Origin: Actinostola sp. cb2023 | Lineage: Eukaryota; Cnidaria; Anthozoa; Actiniaria; Actinostolidae | Length of the DNA stretch: 64,000 bases | Reading direction: 5' to 3' | NCBI GenBank assembly: GCA_033675265.1 | Contig: JAUJYZ010000042.1 | Coordinates: 1 to 64,000 of the forward strand | Shown here: positions 54,882 to 64,000 of the stretch, piece by piece | Position numbering within the stretch: position 1 is the first letter of the stretch | Layout: each line of letters opens with the position of its first letter | Translations under genes and position numbers: made by a program | The notes under the pieces: generated by a model | The model's database searches: none | What the model was told of the DNA's origin: nothing | The model's input: the letters and a program-made list of their open reading frames with translations, nothing else

Positions 54882-57800
54882 ATGGAGGGAAATTCATCCC
54901 AAAGAAAACGAGTACATTGTACGACTGGATTAATGTCCCCTTTAAAACCAAAACCAAAACAAAAGAGGGAAAATCGACCGATGTCAAACTCGCATGCTAC
55001 ATGTAGGAAGTCTCTCTTTTCTATTAGAAGTGCTGTTTCACCGAAAAGCCCAGCACATAAAGTAAGTAGAATTTGTTATTGTGGGCTTGCTATTATTGGC
55101 GAGTACAAAATATGGACGATCGATACATTGTATAAATATAATCTTTTTTAGCTGTATGTCTTGTTTATTTTCTCAAGGTGTTCACACGATTAGTAGAAAA
55201 AGCTAGATGTGTTGGCTCTATGAAACGTTCGCCAGTGAAAAAACACGAGTGGACGTTTGAAGAAGAAAGAGCTCTGGTGGAGTTTATTGGGATCGGAAGA
55301 ACGGATCCTCAATACCGAATTGGTGAAAACACTGAATGGCCATCATTCAGAACTGAGCACTTGTTTTGGTCAGATGCTGCAGGGCACATCAAGACCAGCA
55401 CATCCTCTAACATCCTTCTCACAAGTAAGAACATAATACATTGTCAATAATTATTACCTCAGTGTTTCAATTAATTAATGTCACTTTTTTTTATTTTTCC
55501 TAGATAACAGAGTGCGAGGCAGAGTCTCTACATATTTCAGGGCAAAGTTTGAAACACTGAATTCTGCTGAGGAGCATTACAACCTAACACTTGCCTCATG
55601 TTTGCAAGACCTTGTTCTGAATGTTGAGGCATCCACATCTACATGTACATTTACCAAGTCTAAATCTGTTAGGCTGGCCAGCAAGTCCACCCAGACAACC
55701 TGCACTCACAGCTGTGTGAGCAAACAATGTACATCACCATTTACTGTACCTACGCATACTGTAGATACCAACTTAGGAAAGGTTCCAGTGGAAGTGAAGG
55801 ACCAGATAAATCTGTTGTGCTCACATACTTTACTTGACATAGCTGATTTCTGTTTTCTGAAGCTGGTAAATCTGCATGGCATTGACTCAAATCCAATAGA
55901 TTTTATATCCCGTGCATTAACATGCACGAAAGTACTCCAGCAGCATGGTAAATCAAATCTGTTATACAAATCTGCCTTCTGTTTAACTGAAAAACAACCT
56001 GGAATGGACAAGCCTCTACTGGCGTTGAACAGAATGCCATTTGGTTTACTAGAGTATCAACTGGAGTTCTTCAGTTGCACCAATATTATGCAGGTTAGTA
56101 AATTAATATAAAAATGCAATGTCTATATTTTACAATAATTATTTTAAATATTTGATATGTACTACTTATTAGGGAATTTAAGGTTCGACGACTACGGACT
56201 ACGACTACGGATTTTGCGGAGGGAAGACTGGATCGAGTCTTTCTGCGCATGCTTGAATTCCTTGATCACCGTCGTGAAGTTCTGCTACGGTAAGTTGTCG
56301 ATGTGTTTTGCGTAGTGATGACTACATAAAGACATTTCTGCCTTTTTACTTCTTTTTACTTAACTTTCAAGTTAGCATCACAATGTTCATTTCCAAAGGA
56401 CAATTCTAAGCATATTTTTTTGTACAATACTGTCATTTTTTACCTGAATTTTCGATGTAATGTTGGCACTGTCGTGCACGTGTGTAGGATCGAGTTGTGT
56501 AAGATCGAGTTGTGTAGATGTGTACACTAGAAAAACATGTATGGACAAAATTAAAGTAGTTCAAGTTCGTTGATGTACAATTTGTATTTTTTTCAAGAAT
56601 CATAGCTAAACTCTCAATATTTATCATCTCTTATTTTCAGGATTTAAGTCATGACAGCTCAAAGGAGAAATAAGTAAGTAAACTTAACTTACTTAAGACT
56701 TACTTCCCTGTCGGCAGAGATTTCTTTTCCCTCGTCCTGGGCCTTTAAAAGCAAACATTGCATACCTTTATTTAACTGAAACGGTATATCCTTCAACCCC
56801 AATTCATAAAACAAAGGAAAAATGAGATTATGATAGCACTTTAACAGGGAAGTACCAAGCTTAATAAAAAATATATTACAAACAAACATAACTTAAAGTT
56901 AAGACTAAGCTTACATGCATACGTTAGACTACTTATTTAGCACATGCCTAGTATTAACATTATTCTACTTTTGTGGAATGAATATATCTATCTGACTCAA
57001 AACCATCCCAAGGGACGCTATACTACTCAGTTATTCATCGAACAAACTTTCACTTTTACTTGATAATGATGTCGACAAGATGACATCGAAACGTAGTATC
57101 TATCTCGTTTTTCTATTTCTATTCGAATATATCTTTACATTTTAAATGATTGGAATATTTTCAGTGGTACATTTCGCTGGGATGAACAAAAAGACAATGT
57201 GCTGCTGTTAGAAGTAAGGGTAACAGAACCATTTCTATATAAAATTGGAAGTAAGGATGCAGGACACAGATGGACAGAGGTTTCTGAACACATAAACATC
57301 ATTGAAGGATTTAATGATAACCCCAGAGATCAGCGCAGTGTACGTGAACGATTTAATAAGCTTCTGGATGATTTTAAAGCAAAAATGAAGTATGAAGAAG
57401 CAGCCTCTGGAATTTCACCAGACCCACTCAATGAGAATGAGACTCTTGGAAGAAATATCAGAGATTATAAAAACTGCTGGAGATAAGTTGTATGCTACCG
57501 GTTCCACTGATAGCAAAGATAAAAATAAAGCCAAAGATATTCGTGATAAAGCATTGAAGACATGGGGCAAATCACAAGCTGGATCAAGTACACCCAATGA
57601 TTTATCAGATTCTGAGGAGGATAATCCAGAAGAATTCAAGCCTAGAAGAAAAAGACAAAGAAGAGGAGGTTCTGAAGCCATCAAGTACTTGGAATTAAAG
57701 TCTGTTCAAGATGCTGAATTGAAAAAAGAGGAGATGTTAATCCGCCAACAACAACTTGAATTTGAAAGCAAGAGGTTACAGCTGGAAAAAGAACGCCAAG

Positions 57801-60800
57801 AGAAGTTAGAAGATCAAATCAAGCAACAAAATGAATTGCAGAAGCAACAATTTCTGATTATGCAGCAACAAGTGCAACAACAGGTACAAATGCAAACTAC
57901 AGCCCAAAATCTTATGATTGCCATGTTGGAAAAGATTGTTAAGAAAGACTAGACATTGACAGTTTGTTGAAATAGCATTTACTTTCTAAAAGCATGTTAA
58001 CATAATGGCTGTGGTTTCTAAACTTATTTGAAAGTTGTTCAAACTTTCTGTTCAGATTGAAGGTTCGTTATTATTTATATTGACATTCAACAGCTAGGTT
58101 CTACTTTGTATGGTTGAAATAAACACAACTTGTTCAATACATTGTATACAGTCATATATTGATTGATGTTGTTGTTGGATATCAGGTTGTTGCTAATTTT
58201 TTACCTTAGCTAATTTGTTCCATTGCATTGTTTTTATTCATTATTGAAATATATTCTATTGTTTCTCTGCCTTCTCTATTTAACAATTAGACTACAAGTT
58301 CGAGTTTTCTATGCGTCAATAGTCAACAAAGCGCGTAGCGTCGAGTTGACTATTTGAACTCATAGAAAATGAGAACGAATAGAAACCAACTAGCATACTA
58401 CCTTCGATTTTATACCAGTATTTATTGATTTTTCGCTTTGTTTTTGTTCAAAACGCCGGCTTTTTCGCTACTCACTATCTAACATGCAATAGATAATGAG
58501 TACGTTAGCCAATTAGATTACAGGATTCGTGATAGTATGCTAGTTGGTTTCTACTAATATAAGATATCCATGTTGTATTACAGTGATTAAATTTAAGCAG
58601 TGAAATAGACATTAGTCTAATACACATTAGTACACCCTATAATTCTATTGTGTTCTTTTGACTATTAGATACTAACTACGGTATTAGAATTTATTTCACA
58701 GGTTAGAGTGATTCCAATAAACCTAGCCTGGGCACTACTAATTAGCTGTCAGTGTTTATTAGATGCAAAGAAACAAAAGAAAACAAAAAGAGTGAGCGTC
58801 TAGTAATGCCCAGGTTTATTGGAATCACTATAAGTAAAACCACTCTGTGCATGTTGACAGGTTCAGAATCACTTTGATTAAATCACTGTTCTTAGATTTT
58901 TTGTACTTGCATATATTTACAAAATGTCTGCTAATATTAGGAATCTCTCTTATCAATCTGGGAACAGAAAATGGAAAACTAATTGATTTCCAAGACCACA
59001 TTGAGCATACATGTACACTGATCTTTCACTGTAAGGCTGATATATTTCCATGTGATTTCTACATGTGATGCAACAGGAAATACTTAGAAATTCCAACTGC
59101 GATAAATTACATCTGATATCAGGTTAATTTAACTACAATTATTGAATCTATCCATTTTAGACACAAGCTAATGTATCATAGAAAGAATATATCAGCTTTA
59201 CTCATGGCCATATACAATGTATAACCTTCGTTCCAAATTCAATTAAAGTGCACAGGTCTAAGACCTCAGTATCTATTCTACACTGTGTTAATACCTCAAT
59301 ATTATTATTTTAACTCGCTAACAAAGGAATCAAGTAGAAACATTTTAGAGCAAGTAACTATTCGAATTCACACAGTGCAGAACAGATATAGAGGTCTTTG
59401 AGCTACAGTGTAGAGATTTGCAAATAGGCCATAGGGCATATTTTTGACAATATATAGACATGAAACATTTAGAAGACAGATATAAATAGCATGGCATACA
59501 TGTATATGTAGCACATTTTTTGTGAAAATTCAAATCTTACAGATTTATCAGTGAATATGTACAATGTACATGTCTATGCCAAATATTGTAACAGTGTTGG
59601 TGGGTCCACCTGAAAGAATTCAGATGTGGTATTTCCATATAAACACGTAAGAATGTTTCTCATGAGTACACTTACAATGTATTGTTTGCCCACTGCACTC
59701 ATACCAAGTTTTAGGTTCTTTTTGTAATCGATAAACTTAAAATAGTCAGCAATATCTCCAAAAAGCCACTCTACTGCAACCCTGACTTCACTCATGGCTT
59801 TATTAAATGCCATCATACGTGGTGTAAGTGCACGGATATTTCGATAAGGACACATCAGTTGAGGGCGAAGGGGGTAGGCAGGGTCTCCATAGATGCAAAG
59901 AATATCCCCTCTTGGTGTATGTGCATTTCTTTGAAGTATGTTGAGAAGGCCAGAGTCTCTCAACATACCAGCATCATGGCACCGACCTTCAACAGGACCA
60001 TAAAGGTTAGCTACTAAACCATTTGGGATCACAACTGCTTGGTATTTAAGGGCGTGTACACGCTTGTGCCCATTATACACTATACGTTGGTTCTCTCCAG
60101 GCCTCGAGATTGGACGAACTGTTCCATCGACGAACCCAAAACAGTTGGTAAGTGGACTACCTTTTCTCGTTACAGCTTGTGCATAAAGTTCAAGGTTGGC
60201 AGGGGAAAGAAATGGCTGGTTATTCCAAGACATAAGGCGGTTAGAATGGTTATCATATACCCAATCAAGTACAGTATTTGCAATCATAGAAAGTTCAGGT
60301 ACGGGACGTGCAAATCTATAGATAAAATCATGGTAACGACAAGGGTAAGCAAGTCTTCTGAGAAGTAAGCAAAGCCCTTCTTGTCCTGAACAAACTGTTC
60401 CTTGGGGACATCGGAAATGATCTGGAACTCCAAGAGCATCGACCAATAACGGAATGTCTTCTTTGTCTACCCGAAACTCAGCCCTACATTCACTGTTATC
60501 CATGTTTTCGAGACAGAAAGGCTCGTACTCCCAGTAAGGAAAAGAAAGATTTGTGGACTCGTATTCCTGGTAAAGGACAAGAAACTCTTCTTCATTGATT
60601 AACCCATCGGCAAAACAGTAAGTCAAGGCTTCACGAACATCATAAAAAGACATTTTACAAGAAAAAAAAAATTGTTTTGACCGTACTTCGCCTGCTGTTG
60701 TGTACAATCTTAATGTCGTATTTTTGCGCCAAAACATTCGTACTCGACCCAGTCCTACATGTGATCCCTCCGCTCGTTCAACCGTAATCGTAGTCCGTAG

Positions 60801-61369
60801 TCGTCGAACCTTAAATTCCCTAGTGACTGAGTGGGAGGGCCGGATGGGAACATATTTGGCTCGAGGTCATATGGCATACGGACCGAGCACAGTGAGGTCT
60901 GTACAGAATGACCGAGAGCCAAATATTTTCTCTCCCTGGCAGCAGCTCCAGAAATTCGTATCTGCCCAATCACGTGACTTTTTCCAAAAAAAGGGGCTGT
61001 ACAGGTCATATGGTAATATTATATATGCATCTTCATTAAATTTATATCTCCCTTTCAGATAACTGTCCCACATGATTTTAAAGTTTGGTATGAGACTCTG
61101 TGTTCAGAATTCCCCACCAGGTTTGCCAGGCTCTTTCGTGGACCTATGTGGAGTGGACTGCCTATGGATCAGCAGAAGTATCCCTAAGACTATTCATGTT
61201 TTAATTACTTTGTTTTAATTTATATTTAAATGTCCTGTCTGTATTATATAATTATAATACCATACACAATCAACATTTGCAGGCCAAAGTAAATATTGCT
61301 GCTGCAGGCATCCGTACAGTACAGAAAGCTACAGCTTCATCAGACTTCACCTGTGAACCTGGATTGCAG
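54882..61369 (+). CDS. Host-like multi-exon gene with SANT/Myb-like segment
   Basis: Exon 1 is 54882-55061 (MEGNSSQRKRVHC..., basic), exon 2 is 55178-55424, and exon 3 is 55504-56093; all join in frame at AAA/GTAAGT, ACAA/GTAAG and CAG/GTTAG donors. Exon 2 holds HEWTFEEERALVEFIGIG and a following W, resembling a SANT/Myb-like helix. Exon 3 has a Ser/Thr/Cys-rich linker and a helical LLCSHTLLDIADFCFLKL stretch. A further exon at 61059 (ITVPHDFKVWYETLCSEF) fits phase 0. Another, 61283-61369 (AKVNIAAAGIRTVQK), is open but its junction with the former does not resolve. The long intron 56094-61058 contains a Harbinger transposon. Related coding continues at 62771. Confidence 0.5.
56651..57952 (+). 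pseudogene. Harbinger Myb/SANT-like DNA-binding protein, one frameshift
   Basis: Exon 1 is 56651-56673 (MTAQRRN) with a GTAAGT donor. Exon 2 is 57165-57952 after TTTTCAG. It reads NGTFRWDEQKDNVLLLEVRV, then SVRERFNKLLDDFKAKMKYE, a SANT/MADF-like trihelix typical of Harbinger protein 2. A one-base deletion near 57440 shifts the frame; beyond it the frame continues LLEEISEIIKTAGDKLYATG, an acidic stretch, a PRRKRQRRGG nuclear-signal-like run, and a long Gln/Glu/Lys-rich coiled coil to the stop. This protein normally helps the transposase enter the nucleus and bind the ends. The single change makes this copy defective unless the base is a sequencing error. Confidence 0.85.
58381..58552. repeat. 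MITE with AGAAACCAACTAGCATACTA ends
   Basis: AGAAACCAACTAGCATACTA at the left and the complement TAGTATGCTAGTTGGTTTCT at the right bracket about 130 bp inside the Harbinger element. Confidence 0.85.
58706..58829. repeat. Foldback with AGTGATTCCAATAAACC ends
   Basis: AGTGATTCCAATAAACCTAG..CTGGGCACTACTA pairs with TAGTAATGCCCAGGTTTATTGGAATCACT. About 124 bp, within the Harbinger element. Confidence 0.85.
59574..60653 (-). CDS. Harbinger transposase (HARBI1-like DDE nuclease), open frame
   Basis: The start at 60653 (MSFYDVREALTYCF) is preferred to the upstream in-frame ATG at 60737 because the extra 28 residues look non-conserved; it gives 359 residues with no stop. Catalytic blocks are present in order: CFGFVDGTVRPISRPG (D1), YGDPAYPLRPQLMCPY (D2) and EVRVAVEWLFGDI (E), with the usual GHKRVHALKYQAV and GPVEGRCHDAGML between D1 and D2. 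Length and order match PIF/Harbinger transposases and the HARBI1 host protein. The partner Myb-like protein lies convergently 1.6 kb away in the same element. An intact DDE triad makes this the best-preserved transposase in the window. Confidence 0.92.
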   Translation of the reverse strand: MSFYDVREALTYCFADGLINEEEFLVLYQEYESTNLSFPYWEYEPFCLENMDNSECRAEFRVDKEDIPLLVDALGVPDHFRCPQGTVCSGQEGLCLLLRRLAYPCRYHDFIYRFARPVPELSMIANTVLDWVYDNHSNRLMSWNNQPFLSPANLELYAQAVTRKGSPLTNCFGFVDGTVRPISRPGENQRIVYNGHKRVHALKYQAVVIPNGLVANLYGPVEGRCHDAGMLRDSGLLNILQRNAHTPRGDILCIYGDPAYPLRPQLMCPYRNIRALTPRMMAFNKAMSEVRVAVEWLFGDIADYFKFIDYKKNLKLGMSAVGKQYIVSVLMRNILTCLYGNTTSEFFQVDPPTLLQYLA

Positions 61370-61378
61370 GTAAATCTA

Positions 61379-62552
61379 ACATGACGAGCCCCGACCCTAA
61401 CATTTTTGTTTTGCAAAGCAAAAAAAGCCTCGCAACATGATTATTTGTGGTGGATTAATTAACACAGCGGGGTTGTGTACCCGATACATCGGTGTAGGCC
61501 AGGCTCATGCTGGGACGTGAATTACTAGTCGTAGATTTATATTTACTGATTTTAGAAAGATATGGCCAATAAGTGAATAAGATAAATTTTGTCTCTATTA
61601 AAATAATATTGATATTGATCAAACGTTCAATGCTCTACCCATAGAATATCGAGCGAGTCAGGCGTGCCGCCACAAATCATTGCCGGTTTAGCAATACAAA
61701 TTAAGTTGAGTTGTCAGCCTACTTTGCGATTAGTATTTTAGTCTGTGTTTCAAGTTCAATGCTTTACCCATAGAATATCAGGCGTACCACCCGAACAATC
61801 TTCCCTGCCTTCAGGTGCGCCACCCAAAAGCATTGGGGTTTAGCATTATAAAGTTGAGTTATGTCAATACTCTGCGATTAGTATTATAGTCTGTGTTTCA
61901 AGTTCAATGCTTTACCCATAGAATATCAGGCGTGCCACCCGAACAATCTACCCTGCCTTCAGGTGCGCCACCCAAAAGCATTGGGGTTTAGCAATATAAA
62001 GTTGAGTTATGTCAGTACTCTGCGATTAGTATTATAGTCTGTGTCTTCAAGTTCTTCAAGTTCAATGCTTTACCCATAGAATATCAGGCGTGCCGCCCGA
62101 CTATCTACCCTGCCTTCAGGTTCGCCACCCAAAAGCATTGGGGTTTAGCAATATAAAGTTGAGTACTCTGCGATTTATAGTCACATTAGTCTGTGTCGGT
62201 TTCAGAACGTTTGCAGCATAAAATCCCGTAGTTGTCTCAAAGTCAGACGAGCAATACCTGAATGTACTCGACGAATATCTTACCCACATTTCCAGGTGAC
62301 ATTTTTCATATATTAGACAACCCATCAGTGAAAATAAAACTCACAAAGAATTATATTTTGATTCTAGCGCCAAAACTCGTCGATGACCCGCAATTGTTTA
62401 TCATGTTGTGTAAGAATTGTCTGTGATTAATGTGTCAGTAGAACGAATCTTATTGGACCAAGACTAATTGGCTTTGCGAACTAGTAACCCTAGGCAAACA
62501 TATCACAGCTATCCTGCTGGGACAAAAAGTTTGGGGTCGGGGCTCCTCATGT
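61379..62552. mobile_element. Non-autonomous element with ACATGA(C/G)GAGCCCCGACC ends
   Basis: Inverted ends ACATGACGAGCCCCGACCC and ACATGAGGAGCCCCGACCCC (complement) bracket about 1.17 kb starting just after an exon donor. The interior is largely a ~150-bp tandem repeat. No transposase and no certain target duplication. Confidence 0.65.
61620..62215. repeat. About 150-bp tandem repeat, about 3.5 copies
   Basis: Units of 144-158 bp carry AGTTCAATGCTTTACCCATA, GAATATCAGGCGTGCC, CTGCCTTCAGGTGCGCCACC and TGCGATTAGTATTATAGTCT in order. The outer copies are more diverged. Confidence 0.85.
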
Positions 62553-62770
62553 ATAATTATGCTAATTAATTTAATATTCTTATAGAAAAATGTGCAATAA
62601 ACAAAATTGTAGTTTGATCACTTTCATACATATATCAATACCTATCTATATAATTTAGGAAATTAAATTAAATTTCTCTCATATTTCACTCATCAGAGCT
62701 TAATTTAATTTATTTTCATTAATATTGATTTTTTTTGTTTTAATTGACAGTATATATAAATTATTTGCAG

Positions 62771-63775
62771 AGTGTTGCCCTCAAGTTACTTAAGGTGACT
62801 CTCCAACATAATTGCGAGTGCATTTTGTAATATTTTTAACTCGCTCGTATCGCGTCAAAAACACTCGGATATTTCTGCATTTAACACATGTAATAACTCA
62901 AACATGTAGGCTTTTAATGGTATATTCAAAATTTTATTTTTCAGTCGCGTTTGCCGTTACGGGCCGATTTTCTAACAGTGGTTTTTCATAATATTGTCCT
63001 CCTGTTCGCTCAAAAATCGTACGATTTCTACGAAACTTCAGATTCTTGTTAAATAGATTGTCATAATTTTGTCAGCCGGGTTTAAAAAAAATCTCTCGAC
63101 TGCAAATTGCGCGGCCTAAAAACTAACCATAAAAATAATGCCGCGCAACTTGCAGTCAAGAGATTTTTTTTAAACCCGGCTGACAAAATTATGACAATCT
63201 ATTTAACAAGAATCTGAAGTTTCGTAGAAATCGTACGATTTTTGAGCGAACAGGAGGACAATATTATGAAAAACCACTGTTAGAAAATCGGCCCGTAACG
63301 GCAAACGCGACTGAAAAATAAAATTTTGAATACACCCTTAAAAGCCTACATGTTTGAGTTATTACATGTGTTAAATGCAGAAATATCCGAGTGTTTTTGA
63401 CGCGATACGAGCGAGTTTAAAAAATCACAGAATGCACTCGCAATTATGTTGGAGTCACCTTAAAGAGGCCCATCCAAAAGGACGTTTCTGGCTCAAGACT
63501 GATGCATGTGATCTGAAAGCAGCCCTTCAACAGTCTGTTCAAGGAGTCTGGAATGGTGATTGCGATCTGGGGGATGGGAAGCTACAACAGTTGAGACAAG
63601 AGTTTCCAGAAGAGAACATCTTCTCTTGATGTAGCTAAGATGGGCATGAATCGAGACGTATTAGAGGAAGGCATCCGGTCAGCATCAGATGCTCTAAGTG
63701 CTGATATCACTTTCTTGGCGGATGGATTGAACAAGGCCAATGATGTTTATCTAGTGAAGTTTAAGGACAGGTCTC
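62771..63775 (+). pseudogene. Exon of a multi-copy protein, split by a TTAA foldback
   Basis: The exon begins after a TTATTTGCAG acceptor (SVALKLL), is interrupted by the foldback at 62794-63459, and resumes (KEAHPKGRFWLKTDACDLKA, VWNGDCDLGDGKLQQLRQEF). Removing the foldback and one TTAA restores the frame exactly. After a one-base shift near 63615 the frame continues LEEGIRSASDALSADITFLA to a possible CT/GTAAGA donor at 63775. I have seen DxxDLNDGKLQ.L-type segments in many uncharacterised cnidarian proteins but know no function. It could be a later exon of the gene starting at 54882. Confidence 0.5.
62794..63459. mobile_element. 666-bp near-perfect foldback with TTAA target duplication
   Basis: The two arms (about 62794-63112 and about 63130-63459) are nearly perfect inverted copies over about 320 bp, beginning GGTGACTC(T/C)CAACATAATT. 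TTAA flanks both ends (62790-62793 and 63460-63463). TTAA use points to piggyBac-, Kolobok- or Sola3-type transposases as the mobilising source. No coding capacity. High arm identity suggests recent insertion or arm conversion. Confidence 0.9.
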
Positions 63776-63785
63776 TGTAAGAATC

Positions 63786-64000
63786 AAACAAAGTTGGAAA
63801 TGAAATTTTTTACCCCCCCTTGAATTTTTTTGTGCAGGTAGGCCACCTAGGGGGGTGCACAAAAACACCCCATGTTGGGGTCATCAAATGTATTGTTGCC
63901 ATAGAAACGGCAATTGTTCCTTCTGGCCCAGTCCCCACAAATTCAACCCAAAATTCCCTCCTGCAAAGTGCAAATGAATGAGGCTGGTTCTCCGGCGCAT
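63786..64000 (-). repeat. Dispersed repeat, copy 2 (inverted relative to 10001-10214)
   Basis: The complement begins ATGCGCCGGAGAACCAGCCT and follows the copy at 10 kb to CATTTCCAACTTTG. The window ends at the ATGCGCC side, so the element may extend further. Confidence 0.85.

Larger units (their letters stand above)
56172..60820. mobile_element. PIF/Harbinger DNA transposon in an intron
   Basis: TIRs GGGAATTTAAGGTTCGACGA followed by CTACGGACTACGA(C/T)TACGG are present at both ends in inverted orientation. The flanks are TTA (56169-56171) and TAG (60821-60823), so TA is shared and the expected 3-bp duplication has one difference. It carries the usual Harbinger pair: a Myb/SANT-like protein on plus and a DDE transposase on minus, convergent. 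Two small MITEs lie between the genes. Confidence 0.9.

Noticed and set aside
61059..61370. A U12-type intron between the 61.1- and 61.28-kb exons (donor GTATCCC at 61178)
   Set aside because: Joining at this donor does not keep the open frame of the next exon, so I could not support it.
1..64000. tRNA, rRNA or snRNA genes
   Set aside because: No cloverleaf, conserved rRNA core or snRNA signature was noticed by eye; a covariance-model scan would be decisive.

Overview
The window looks like anthozoan cnidarian (probably stony coral) nuclear DNA. It is A+T-rich, has short GT-AG introns, no bacterial operons, and is packed with decayed DNA transposons, tyrosine-recombinase elements, foldback MITEs, microsatellites and minisatellites. 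The assignment rests on repeat and protein families I recognise from memory; no search was run.

Layout. 0-4.1 kb: mostly empty, with a Crypton fragment at 1.4-1.8 kb. 4.1-8.2 kb: a non-autonomous CACTA/EnSpm-like element (CACAG termini, TCA target duplication, dense subterminal repeats, a 46-bp minisatellite inside). 8.4-10.5 kb: a long-inverted-repeat element holding a two-exon gene with a RecQ-like helix-turn-helix. 11.9-19.9 kb: a decayed ISL2EU/IS4EU element (THAP + DDE_Tnp_4 transposase on +, SWIM/YqaJ nuclease on -), itself invaded by a MULE-like element inside the THAP exon, a Crypton with an open spliced ORF, and several MITEs. 22.6-24.0 kb: a second, different Crypton. 25.3-32.9 kb: a TTAA-flanked transposon with ~0.93-kb terminal inverted repeats and an unusual multi-exon DDE-like transposase; this is the best candidate for something poorly described. 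32.9-33.6 kb: a 5'-truncated CR1/L2-type LINE. 34-37.7 kb: a broken copy of a multi-copy cnidarian protein family. 38.7-39.8 kb and 41.0-41.8 kb: two gene-fragment-carrying inverted-repeat elements, the second a probable Pack-MULE with a helicase Walker A motif. 42.3-46.5 kb: a DIRS retrotransposon split by a 1.36-kb insertion. 46.6-47.4 kb: an unknown gene. 50.4-53.3 kb: a second unclassified transposase-like pseudogene. 53.5-54.0 kb: DIRS Gag-like debris. 54.9-63.8 kb: a host-like SANT/Myb-type gene whose intron carries a near-intact PIF/Harbinger transposon and whose far exon is split by a 666-bp TTAA foldback.

How parts work together. Within Harbinger, the Myb-like protein (+) and the transposase (-) are the usual two-gene set. 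In ISL2EU the transposase and the YqaJ nuclease form the two-gene set. Most other coding stretches are relics with frameshifts and stops, several of them arginine CGA to TGA changes. Nested insertions with clean target duplications give a relative order of events.
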